The notes under the pieces are model-generated. The model saw only the letters and a list, made by a program, of their open reading frames with translations. It did no database searches and was not told where the DNA came from. From Knufia peltigerae (Eukaryota > Ascomycota > Eurotiomycetes > Chaetothyriales > Trichomeriaceae): a stretch of DNA of 64,000 nucleotides. The stretch covers positions 124,001 to 188,000 of the forward strand of contig JAPDRN010000043.1 of assembly GCA_030247855.1 (NCBI GenBank), in the 5' to 3' direction. Of this stretch, positions 30,563 to 40,795 are shown one piece after another (positions within the stretch are counted from its first letter, which is position 1; each line of letters opens with the position of its first letter). A program made the translations under genes and the position numbers.

Positions 30563-33232
30563 ATGGGATTTTGGCCGTTCGGTGGACGCAAGAACGCCCG
30601 CGCCAGCCAGCCACATCTTCAACGACCGCATACATTCGGCGAAAAAGAGGAAAAGGACCTGAAAGCGAGGCCAGGCTCGGACAGGGCCGAAGAGATGGGA
30701 AATATGGCTCGCAATCAGACCCATCGAGGCCCAGATGACAAACCTCGAAGGCTGTCGAAGCAGAGACTTCCTAAGAATGTCTCCCGGGTCCAGACTGCTC
30801 CGGTGAGTGGTCCTGGTTCGGAGACGTGGAATGGGCGAAGGAGCTCCGCCGTCGAACCGAGTGCACTTCATGGACAAAAGGTGTACGCTCAGGATCCTAC
30901 TTCTCAGATGAGCATTGGGCCAGAGGACTTCACAGCCTTGCCACAGGCTCCGACGCTGTTGGCCAGACGTGGCACATACGATCCAACCTTAACGCGACGG
31001 AAATCGAGCAAGAGGAAAGCGGAGGACTATGCTCGGGAGCGAGAGATTCGTGCCATGAGCTCGCCAGACTATAGACTGAAGCGGCCAGCATCTTACTCCG
31101 GCTCCGGACCATTACGTCGCGACACACAGAACGTCCCTGGGGATCTCAACAGGCGGCTGCAAAGACCCAATTCAAAGGTGTCATTACCATTACCTGAAGT
31201 GATTCAAGATGCCGAAGATTTCGAAAATCAGGGGTCGTTCAAGGTGGGAATTTTGGCCGCATTGGCACCTCGGCCTACTCTCACTTATGTCAGTCATCCT
31301 CGTTCATCGACCGGGAAGCAACCCGCGAGGATAAGACCGTCAGTTCAGGAAGCCATCGAGGAGGAGGCCCCTGCGTCCAGAAAGCGCATAGATGAATTGG
31401 CAGATGATCTGGATGCTGGTGCTCTGAGAGAGCTAATGGATCGAGATCGGAGACGACACGAGCGGAAGAAAGCCGCCGACCGGGAACGTTTACAGCGGAA
31501 GCTACAACGTAAAGCCGATCGACAGCGAGAAGAGGAACTGAGAGGCTATCCTGTCGCAGCATCACCTACGGGACCTGCAGACTTGGGGACTGAAGCCGAG
31601 GAGCAGAGAGGTAGGAGGCTTCGCAATGCGAGTGCCGGTAGTTCAGAGTTTGCCGCAACTGCTGCACCACCTATTGGCCGAGAACGAGCAGCCGATCCTT
31701 TCAAAGACCCTTCGCCTGAGCATAAGTTTGACACTTCTCAAACAAGGCCTGCAAACCGCATTAGAAACCCATTCGAAGATGAAAAGGATGTCGACATCAT
31801 GCAAGACCCTTTTGATCATGAGGAAGACGAAGGTTCGGTTGTGCCAGTCAGGTCGCCTCTCCGAACCATATCACCATTAAACGCCAAGATCAACCAGCAA
31901 CCCCTACAAGCCACCACGATCTCGCCGCCTACCTCGCCTGTTCATCGACCCTCCGATCTCCAGAATTTATCCCAGACATCTGTACTCGCACGCGAGACTG
32001 CTCCCGACGTTGCGGATCACGGATCTGCTGGTCGGCGCGCTTCGGATCAGAGCAGTCAACAACAACAGCTAAGCTCGTGGACAAGCTTTTTCAGACGTGG
32101 AACGAGACGAAAGCCGAGCGCGGCAGACCGTGGCAGAAGTACACCTTCAGAGTTCTCTAATACCTCTCGCGAGTCTTTTGCCCGCAAGCAGCAGCCTCCT
32201 CCAGTTGTTGTTCCACGTACGTTTCGAAAATCGGACTCCTCAGGAGTACCTCAACGAACAATGTCCAAATTTCGAGAAGACCTCCCGGAGTTTCCTATCT
32301 CACCACCAGACTCTCGTGTGCAGTCTCCTGAGGCTATGAGTACGGCTCAAGCGATTGCTGGACAACATACTGTCCGCCCATCCCATTCTGGCACGCTTGA
32401 TGGCATGAGTCTGGCCACAACCTCCAGCAATCCCGCATTGGAAGGCCAACAGCTACGGAGTGCGGAGAGCGAAGCAAGTGCTGCGCCAGTTTCCGGGCAT
32501 ATGTTGTCTCAGTCTCTTGCCTCAGTCGACTCGGAAGGCTCATGGCTCTCTGGTAAACCTGCCAAGAGGATGTCGGGTGGTTTGAGCCATCCGCTCCGTC
32601 AAAGCGTATCCTCGATACCTCCAAATGCTGTCCCGGGTAGTTTCGAGACCGAAGAAGAAGAAGAACTCGCGCAGGACGAATATTTCACCAGACTGAATCC
32701 AGAACCTGGCGCACGCCGTGATTCCGTAGGATCAGCAGGACGTAGGGCGAGCAGCAACGTCATCGACTTGGAGCGAGAACGACAGCACAGTCCTATTCCA
32801 GATGTGCCACCCGTTCCCACTATTCAAGGAGGTGACGAGACTTGGCACGCCGGTCTTGGACGCCAGGCTACTGTGGTGCGTCAAGCTACGAGAGCCAAAT
32901 CCAGCGAAGGTCTTTTGAAGGAATACGGGGCAGAGTCGTCCGATGGATCTCGACGGTCTAGCTCAGACGGGGACGATGAAGCCAGTGACGGCGAATTGCT
33001 CGAGACAGTGACGCCAGGCACGGAACTCGCAGGGGTTCCAATTCTACGAGCACGGAGCGTGGAGTACAAAGGCGGCCATGCTCGGCATATCAGTGCCGGG
33101 AGTGCCAAATTACTGGATATACGAAGAACGTCGTCTGTGTCACAAGCAAGTACGGCTCAACGCAGTCCGGGATTGCCTCAGAAGAAGACGATGATTCAAC
33201 ATCGATCACAATCACCTCCCAGGCAGCCCTAG
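30563..33232 (+). CDS. uncharacterised disordered protein, 889 residues
   Basis: Single-exon protein starting MGFWPFGGRKN. I cannot name a family. It is largely low-complexity and rich in Ser, Arg, Pro and Gln, with many SP/TP and RRxS sites that suggest phosphorylation. A basic, probably helical block lies at about residues 290-325 (RELMDRDRRRHERKKAADRE). Short ordered-looking islands are VGILAALAPRPTLTYV and WTSFFRRGTRRKPS. The C-terminal third has acidic and Ser-rich segments (SDGDDEASDGELLETV). Length and codon use support a real gene. It could be a cell-cortex or signalling scaffold, but that is only inference from composition. Confidence 0.8.
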   Translation: MGFWPFGGRKNARASQPHLQRPHTFGEKEEKDLKARPGSDRAEEMGNMARNQTHRGPDDKPRRLSKQRLPKNVSRVQTAPVSGPGSETWNGRRSSAVEPSALHGQKVYAQDPTSQMSIGPEDFTALPQAPTLLARRGTYDPTLTRRKSSKRKAEDYAREREIRAMSSPDYRLKRPASYSGSGPLRRDTQNVPGDLNRRLQRPNSKVSLPLPEVIQDAEDFENQGSFKVGILAALAPRPTLTYVSHPRSSTGKQPARIRPSVQEAIEEEAPASRKRIDELADDLDAGALRELMDRDRRRHERKKAADRERLQRKLQRKADRQREEELRGYPVAASPTGPADLGTEAEEQRGRRLRNASAGSSEFAATAAPPIGRERAADPFKDPSPEHKFDTSQTRPANRIRNPFEDEKDVDIMQDPFDHEEDEGSVVPVRSPLRTISPLNAKINQQPLQATTISPPTSPVHRPSDLQNLSQTSVLARETAPDVADHGSAGRRASDQSSQQQQLSSWTSFFRRGTRRKPSAADRGRSTPSEFSNTSRESFARKQQPPPVVVPRTFRKSDSSGVPQRTMSKFREDLPEFPISPPDSRVQSPEAMSTAQAIAGQHTVRPSHSGTLDGMSLATTSSNPALEGQQLRSAESEASAAPVSGHMLSQSLASVDSEGSWLSGKPAKRMSGGLSHPLRQSVSSIPPNAVPGSFETEEEEELAQDEYFTRLNPEPGARRDSVGSAGRRASSNVIDLERERQHSPIPDVPPVPTIQGGDETWHAGLGRQATVVRQATRAKSSEGLLKEYGAESSDGSRRSSSDGDDEASDGELLETVTPGTELAGVPILRARSVEYKGGHARHISAGSAKLLDIRRTSSVSQASTAQRSPGLPQKKTMIQHRSQSPPRQP

Positions 33233-33968
33233 ACCCGGGTTGCGAATACAATTTTCCTATGTTCACACCTTTCTTTTCCATACCAGTCGGCCCAAGATAC
33301 GCATTGCACACGAGACTTGTGTATGCCGGACGATTTTGATGATATAAAAAGATACCCCCTTATGTCGCTCATTTGACCATGGAAGATGACACAATGGAGA
33401 AGGATAGCTTGGATGATTTGGAGCCTTTAGCGTTGAACGATTTAATGTACAGTCAAGGCAATTGATTTGCCATGGCGGGCTTGATGTGAAGCGGAAGTGT
33501 ATGCAAATACAAAAAGTCGGGATCAAGAATGGTAATCACGTTCCGCCGAGGAAGAAATTGGAATCCAAAAGACACAATATGTACCACAAGAGAAATGGAA
33601 GAAGATGGACACATTTATTAGATACCTGATAACTCTGGGTAATCTGGACAATCTGTTCATGGCTTCATTTGATGCGTGATTACTCAATACCTATTGAGTC
33701 TTGGTCGTAATCGCAACCACAGAGCGGCATGAAGTGACTCCGCACGTGACTTGGGATATTCCAAATATCTGACGCGAGAGGCCTCTGTAGTCGGCCGTAT
33801 CTGGTGGCGTCATTGCCTTCATATCAAATCATTGTGCTGGAAGGAGCGCGCACTTGTCGCCTGCGTGATTCGTTTGTCCCGCTTCTTGTTCCCTCTGCAT
33901 TTCTAAGCTCACACACCTTTCAGCCCTTGATTCCCGATCCCGTCATCATCACCAATTCCTTTTTTTAA
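33233..33968. other. intergenic, upstream of thioredoxin
   Basis: No gene was seen. From about 33740 to the thioredoxin ATG at 34236 the plus strand contains no ATG in any frame. This is unusual for ~495 bp and typical of a translated gene's leader. Confidence 0.6.
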
Positions 33969-34235
33969 TTGCTCCCCGAATCCCTGCCACACTCTCTCGT
34001 ATCTTCCATCTCACTCTCGATATCCCTCCCCCGAACGGTTTTGTCGATAAATACCTTCGCCCTGGCCTCATCAATCCGTTCCTCGTCCCGCACATTGCAG
34101 CGCACCCTACTCGCCACAGCAACAGCAGCGATCAAGAAGCCAGCCCCTCGTCGTGTTTTTCACAGCAAACAACCAACAAACCCCCGCTTCTTCTCAACGA
34201 CCCCCGCCAACCACTTTTCACAGACCCGAACGAAA
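33969..34235 (+). other. in-frame upstream extension resembling a mitochondrial presequence
   Basis: The 89 codons before the thioredoxin ATG are open and in frame; a TAA lies immediately upstream at 33966. They encode a Ser/Arg/Ala-rich, nearly acid-free segment with SSIRSSSRTLQRTLLA and RFFSTTPANHF. Both are typical of fungal mitochondrial presequences and their cleavage region. No ATG is present. A CTG at 34062 sits in context GCC-CTG-G, with G at -3 and +4. Translation from it would give LASSIRSSSRTLQR and so on, fused to thioredoxin. Non-AUG initiation is inference. Confidence 0.55.
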
Positions 34236-34670
34236 ATGGGTGTCCACAACCTTGCAGAGTACGTAGCCTACCATCAGGCCAAGCTGCGTGAAGAGCGAGC
34301 TCGGGATGATGCCCCTCGTCCCTCTAACCCCCCGAGACACGGCGTTGACCAAATCCACAGCAAATCCTCCTTCAAGACCTCGGTCTACGAGGCCGGCGCC
34401 GGCAAGCTCGTCGTCGTCGACTGCTTCGCGACCTGGTGCGGACCTTGCAAGGTCATCGCCCCCGAGGTCGTCAAGTTCTCCGAGTCGCCCGAGTTCAAGG
34501 ACAAGGTCGACTTTTACAAGATCGACGTCGACGAGGTCCCCGACGTCGCCCAGGAGCTCGGCGTCCGCGCCATGCCCACCTTTATGCTCTTCAAGAACGG
34601 CGAAAAGGTCGGCGAGGTCGTCGGTGCCAACAAGAGGGCCCTCGAGCAAGCCATCAAGGAAAACTTGTAG
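34236..34670 (+). CDS. thioredoxin
   Basis: Small dithiol oxidoreductase that reduces disulfides using thioredoxin reductase. The active site FATWCGPCK and the later cis-Pro block RAMPTFMLF are intact. The frame from ATG 34236 is 144 codons without splicing. A 102-nt intron (34259-34360; donor GTACGT, branch TTGAC, acceptor CACAG) is likely. Removing it gives MGVHNLADKSSFKTSVYE and a 110-residue protein, the normal thioredoxin size. The intron is a multiple of three without stops, so both readings are open. Codon use is strongly C/G-ending, as in highly expressed genes. An upstream in-frame extension suggests a second, mitochondrial form. Confidence 0.92.
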   Translation: MGVHNLAEYVAYHQAKLREERARDDAPRPSNPPRHGVDQIHSKSSFKTSVYEAGAGKLVVVDCFATWCGPCKVIAPEVVKFSESPEFKDKVDFYKIDVDEVPDVAQELGVRAMPTFMLFKNGEKVGEVVGANKRALEQAIKENL

Positions 34671-36019
34671 GCACGTTACCGCCGCTTCTCCTCCTCGCGG
34701 CGGCCGCCCCAGTCAAGTGACGAAAATTTGAACAATGATGGAATAGAACCATCACTGTTCCCGAAGGGTCAATGCCAAGTCAGTGACTCTTGGTCGTCGA
34801 CGTTTGCCCAAAACGACGGTGGCTGGCGGTCGTGGTGCAAGACCCCGGGGGAAGAGATTTCGACAATTTCAAAAAATCACAAAAATACAAAGGCAAAAAA
34901 AAAGGAATTGCACCGCACAGTGACAAGGATGGGATGGATCGGAAACACCACCCGGGAGAATCTGAACACAGAACAAACGAATGCTGTGAAACGCATCACC
35001 CGCAGCGCCAACATGGGTCTAGTCAGTTTTCCAAGAATAGCGCAAATCTGAAAACAATGACAATGTCAAACAAAAGACAACGTGCGTAATAAATGATGCT
35101 GTGATTCCGTAACCCAGGTACCCAGCATGTTTCTTGTAGGATGTAAACTGCTTGACCGAGACACGCACGGAGGACAACAGCCTCAGTGCATGTTGGCCGG
35201 GACCGTCATGATAACTTGATCTGTACACCGTACTCTGTACTCGGTACAAAACAGCCAGACCTCGTTCACCACTGTGACGCGATAGCCACCCTGGGTGAAG
35301 ATAAATTCCCCCGTACCGCGCCGTCCACCAGGCCTCGATCTACACTTGACGTGTTGCAAGGTTTTGACAAGGATATCGTATATCCAAAGCCAAAGCATAA
35401 GATATGTGTACCCGAGGTACTTTATTCAGTATTCAACAAAGTCCTGCATTTATACACACATCCAAAGACTATAGGAGGACGCCCGGCTGAAGGAGGGGTG
35501 GGGGACGTCCACACAGCTATATCAATATACCTTTGTTAATACATTATTGGGGTCAAAAGTATCCCAAAGACTAGCAAGATACCCTGGGTAACAATAGTAA
35601 TTGGTCTTCCAAAGAAAAAGAAAAAAAGAGACTGCCAATACTTCGACGTCCTCGACAATCTATTCCCGAGGGTTTCATAATCATAAACTTCGTACTCGTA
35701 AATGTGGCCATGCGTGAATGTTGTCGGTATGGGCGACGGCTGGGTATGTCGATGTCGAAGGAGGACCGTGAAGAGATTTGATGCTTTCTCATCGCCAACT
35801 TCCAGTATTGCTGGCTGCCGACTCAGGGAGGGTGGCTGTTTATGCCGTATCTTATATTTATAGGCGTGGACGTCGACCCGACTTGATGTATTGTGCACCA
35901 ACCGTCTCTTCTCATGACGCAGAGCCCGGAAGGTCCATCAGGAGGTCAGCCAGAACCCTACCGCACAGATTTTCATGTCCGACGGTGTGGTCTTCCGAGA
36001 TCCCGAAATTGCGCATCAC
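34671..36019. other. convergent intergenic region
   Basis: A 1.35-kb tail-to-tail spacer between thioredoxin and the WD40 gene. It contains GTAC-rich sequence near 35220-35250 but no recognisable gene. Confidence 0.5.
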
Positions 36020-39000
36020 TCACACCACGGTACCACACTTTCTACATCGGAACGTCTGGCCCTTGTCGGTCATGGTCGCTTTGAACGTCTTACCCCGACA
36101 TTTCCGACAGCGCAGTTCGCCCTCACTGCCATTGCTGCTCCTCCTGCGTGAGCGAGACTTGCGACCGTCACGGGCTCTCTCGTCGTCGCCATCATGCACA
36201 CTGGCGTTGGCACTGTGTGCTTCCTGATCCGACGCGGTGACTTCACTGGACAGTTGACTGACATAACTCTCGGCGCGTGACAGAGGATTGCCATCCGGAC
36301 CCAGGTATCCGGGCGTCCGAGGAGTGTGTTTCGCCATGGGTATCAGGGTATTGCGGATGTCCCAGGCGAGGAACGACTGCTGGTCCATGAGCATGAGAGG
36401 ATCGTTCTGGGGTAGGTCTGAGGGCGAGGGGTTTGTTCTGATCGGCTTGAAGTCCGTCGGTGAGATATGCTTTTCGTAGTCTGGTGTTTTCTGTGCAGGT
36501 GAATGGAAGCTTTCTGGGGAGTCAACGGTAGGCGAGGTTACCGCTATCGAAGGCCCATTCTGCATCTGGTTGAGGGGCGAGTGGTACACTGGAGATGTCG
36601 GAGAAAGAGCGCCGTTCTTGGTCGGCGGCGAAGGTTTTCGTAGCGACAGTCGATGCGAGATCAGTTTCTTCGGCGATGCACTACGTGACCGTTCGTTGCC
36701 CATTGATCCGCGAATCTCGACCATGCTGGCCGACGTAGCACTGCCAGCAACTGTCGCGTTGACCGAGTTCCGCCAGCTTAGGATGCGGTCCGTTGACTGA
36801 GTCTTTGAACCCATGACAAACGAGCTGCGACGCGTGGAACTTGTGGTAGAGGTGCGAGTAGTCACAGAACCGCTTCGACCAAGCATCTTCTTAGAAAACG
36901 CCGACCCTGCGTCCCACGATTCGTGTTTGCGTTTCTGGAAGGCACAATCCTGCCGAAACACCTTGATTTGTCCGGTGTAATCCGCCGTCACTATGATTTG
37001 ACCGCCTGGATGGGAATGCCGCGCAAGGAAAGCTGGGCTTTCAGGAGCACGCTTTGGGGATCCCGACAGCCGTTTCTCAGATATGGGGTTCTTCTCGTCA
37101 GAACTATTATTCGTAGGCGCGCGGGAAGATATTACCGAGTCTGCACGGCTGAACAAGGTCACTGGGGGAGGATTACAAAGGTCGTACAAAGGATCCCCGG
37201 ACTGTGCAAGTAACCTCCGTGTCTTTTCAGGAGCTAGTAAGGCGGTGGTGACAATCGCGGAATGCGCCTCAAACACTTCCATCGGTCGTTTATCGTTGTC
37301 CGGCCTCTCATGTACTGAAGTAGGCCATATATACGCCTTCCGGTCCTCACTTCCACATATCACATACTTCCCATCGTCGCTGAAAGAGGCGTGGATCTGG
37401 CTGCAAGTATTCTCGTTTCCTCTAAATTTGACTTCCAGCGTCCTGTCTTTCAAATTGTACATTCGTATTCGGGAGTCGTTGCTCGTGATCAGGAGTTTAA
37501 CGTCCGGTGGCGCGTTATCTCTGGGCAGGGCGATCGTGTCAATCCCGGTGATTTTGCTTCCTTTCGCATTTTTTCCTCGTGCTGACCGTACATGGATTTG
37601 CGAATGTGCTTTCAATCCCTCTGTGTCATACAGAATGCAGAGACCGTTCAGACAACCAGCAATCGCGGTCTTCCCGTCGGGTGTGAACGCAACAGCGGTA
37701 ACCATATCAGGCACTTGTGCCCAGTACGCCACATTTTTGTCAGGAATGCTCCATAAACGCAACTTGGAATCCAGAGATCCAGCCAGGAAGAAACGATCAT
37801 CACGAGGATGGAACTGTATTGACGTCACAAAGTCGTTGTGCTTGAAGGCACACAAACATTCGGCTCGACTAACATGGTATAGTCGAACTGTCTTGTCCAT
37901 CGAGGAGGATAATAGGAAGTTGTTCTTACTCCAGCTGAGGTCAAGTATACTCGAGGTGTGACCATCGTACTCCCTTGCAAGTTTGTTCTTGAAGACGGGA
38001 GCATTCAATTTGATCTTGTTCCCATCGTTTTCCGATTCTGCGAGCTTCTCCTCAAACTCGCGCTCCTCCGTGCTAGAGATGACTTCCCACACCCTCAGCT
38101 TTTTGTCTTGCCCGGCAGCGGCAAGGTATTTGCCATCCCTCGAGAACTCCATCGCCCATATTGCAGACTTTGCCGTGCCCGTCGACGTAGCCGAAGAGGT
38201 GGCCGGAGGGTCTCTAATATCGTGTATTTTAGAGTCTATCGAAGGCTTCCTGGACTTCAGTTTCGGTGCATCAAGGGCTATCTGAGCCAGAAACAATCGA
38301 TCGAAATCCTTCTCTTTTCTGTACTGTGTTTTGACCTTGATATAGCGTGGAGGAGCAGGAAACTTGGGTATATAGCCGATCGGCTGAGAGAATACTTCGG
38401 CCTCGACCCCGGGCGAGCGGTCCTCGGCAAGCTCTGAGATTGTGTCGTCGCGCAGGTCGAACGAATCCCGCTTCTTTGGGCCGCCCATAATGCGACTCAA
38501 AAAGGATACACCCTTCCTATGCAGGCATGCATGTTAGCCTTGTACATGTCCTGGCCACGAGGCTGTGGAAGACATGTGCGCGGGGCGGCGTGGAAAAGAG
38601 GTGCAAGCAACGATAACCCTGAAGTCATGAGGCCAGGAAGGAAGAGGTAATTTGCTTTTTCATTCATTGCCTTTGCACCACTCACTTCTTGTCCTTGGTC
38701 AACTTGTTACTAGCACCGCTATCGACTCTTCGTAAGGGCGCCGGGTCGGAAGACATTCTGCCCGAGTATAGATCTTCGGATAGGCCGGGCTCCGCATAAG
38801 TGGACTTTGAAGGTACACCGCTTTGCTGGCTTGGAGGGAGCTTGTTCGAGGCTTGAGTTCGCTCTAGAATTTGCTTTGCGTCTGGTGAGCACTTGTAAGC
38901 CGCCCAAGTGGGCATGGGAGATCTGAGCGCACCCGTGAGATTGGGTCCAGCACCAGGCCCTGCTCAGCATTGGCAGGCTGGCCCTCCGGTGAGCCAAGGA

Positions 39001-39553
39001 CAGGACTCATACTGGCCGACGGCGTTGATTTCAGGCCTGAAATATATTCATGGGTCGAGTCGCGAACGGTACTCGTATTTGAAGGTGGGGTGTCTGGGAG
39101 GAGGGAAGACACACGGTACAGTCAGCATGTGAATGATATGACGGAAGAACCAAAGTCGAGGACGGGAATAGCCATGTGGCAACCCTGCAAACGGCTATAC
39201 TCTAGAGAGAGTTAGGCCAGAGGAGGCTGCTGAGTGATGGTTCACATAACAAAGACTGTACACAAGCTCGCGCAACACATAATACACATACCCTTTGTAG
39301 CGCCTCCGGAGTCATAATTGGTGATGCGAATGGTCGGCGACAAAAAGACAGTGGCGTGGTGTTGATTATTGTTCGAGGTTTGAGGGGCAGCGATGGGCGT
39401 GGGCGCAGGCGCAGGCATACCTGGAGCAAAGGGCACTGGCGCAGGCGCCGTAGCAGCCTCGCTAGCCTCTGCCAGCGAAAGACTTACGCCTGCACCGGCC
39501 CTTTCTACACCTGTTCCTCCTCGAACTGGTCGAGGCGGCGCAACCTCTGCCAT
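36020..39553 (-). CDS. WD40 repeat protein, WDR44/Laf1-Dgr2-like
   Basis: Large WD40 protein of 1011 residues, related to animal WDR44 and yeast YMR102C (Laf1)/Dgr2. Four exons were deduced: 39553-39292, 39093-39013, 38881-38686 and 38516-36020. All phases agree. The joins give SGGATKDTPPSNTS, STPSANAKQILERTQ and KDKKKGVSFLSRIMGG; the last is a typical family block. The WD40 region occupies roughly residues 290-560 (AIWAMEFSRDGKYLAAAG, DLSWSKNNFLLSSSMDKTVR, GSLDSKLRLW, CGSEDRKAYIW), with a later blade IIVTADYTGQIKVF. The N-terminus and the long region after the propeller are disordered. The C-terminus is a CxxC...CxxC zinc-ribbon-like end (CRKCRGKTF, FRCRKCGTVV). The intron 2 boundaries are the least certain. 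Confidence 0.85.
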
Positions 39554-40795
39554 TTGGACCTACACGGGGCGACAACGAGAGACATTTGCCAGGGACGGGT
39601 CACCAAGTATAAACGAGAATCCAGACACAAGACACATGCGCATTTCGCAACGGGGGGCCGTCTTCAGTAATATGCCATTCTCCTGCACCCCCCCTCTGAC
39701 TGTAGCTTAATACGAGCCAGTGGCCGCGTCAAGGACCTTGTAGATCGGGCGCGGCAACATAAGCATCCATCCACCCTCCACCCATGAAATCTCAGCCAAA
39801 TCAGCCTCACGAAGTTAAGAGATAACCCTCGTCACGGCACCTGCAGAAGTTCCACGCCAGCTGCATTCGACAAAGGCGTGCTGGTGGCCTTGCGTTTCAG
39901 TTTGCTGCCAGCCAGCCCAACTTTACCTCGTCCTTACCGAGAGGACCGTTCGTCGGGCGTGAAGAGATTAGTTTGGTACCCAAGTACTCCGTACATAGCA
40001 CAGGATGGAGCTGAGTACGGCATGTTTTTTTCATCCGCTTGGTACTACTGTACAACGCCGCCGAGCTGATGGTTTTGTGACACGATCCACCTATGGAACA
40101 AAATGCTGCTTGTCCCGCTCAATAAGTCTCTTCGGTCATCAAAACTCGCGACTTATGCCATTTCGGCTCACGCACAAGGCTATAATTATCACTGGAGTTC
40201 CCCCCCAATTGTCATTCGCCATAGAGATATCTTTACGAAACGCACACAACTGATAGACTAACAATTTAGTCGTTATTATTGTCCTTATTAGCTCGTCATT
40301 CTCACTGTCCTTAAGCATGTCTCTTGATTTACTTGGATCTTGTTGGTTACCATTTAACTCATATTGATACTAAGGAATGACAATTGGGGAGTACTCCAGT
40401 GACCAGTACTAGGTATAGCCCTTTGTGCGTAATGCAGAGGTGGGTGTCAAACTCGCGATTTATGCCATTTCGGCATATAGTTATTCTTGGTTACGCACAA
40501 CTTGTGGTCACACTACACCACACAAGGTTGCAAACTCTGGATTGTTTGTGCAGATTACATAACTGCCAGGCCCGGGAAACGAGACGCCTAAATGGGCTGC
40601 GAGGCCCGACGACGGGATCCGAATACGACAGTCACCTGTCTAGAGCGCTGGGGCCCAAGAAACAATGCTTGATGATTTGAAGTACTTTGGTACAATCTGA
40701 CTGGCTCGCTGGAATATGCAACATATCGACCTTGACCGCTTCCGACCCTTGCCCTCATCCTCGCCTGACGTCGTTATTCCTTGCCCGCAAATCAC
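39554..40795. other. intergenic, upstream of the WD40 gene and 3' of dcp2
   Basis: A 1.24-kb stretch with no recognised gene. It includes one recurrent motif, TACTCCGTAC, at 39985-39994. The block TCGCGATTTATGCCATTTCGGC near 40452-40473 resembles one near 40145-40166, which suggests a degenerate local duplication. Confidence 0.5.

Noticed and set aside
34218..34649. A minus-strand frame across thioredoxin
   Set aside because: It is a codon-bias shadow of thioredoxin, rich in Asp, Val and Gly.
37083..37961. A 292-codon plus-strand frame opposite the WD40 gene
   Set aside because: It is antisense to WD40 repeats and its translation looks random.
38497..38685. Minus-strand frame in the last WD40 intron
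   Set aside because: It is the 169-nt intron read through, with an early stop. Splicing gives the conserved KKGVSFLSR block instead.
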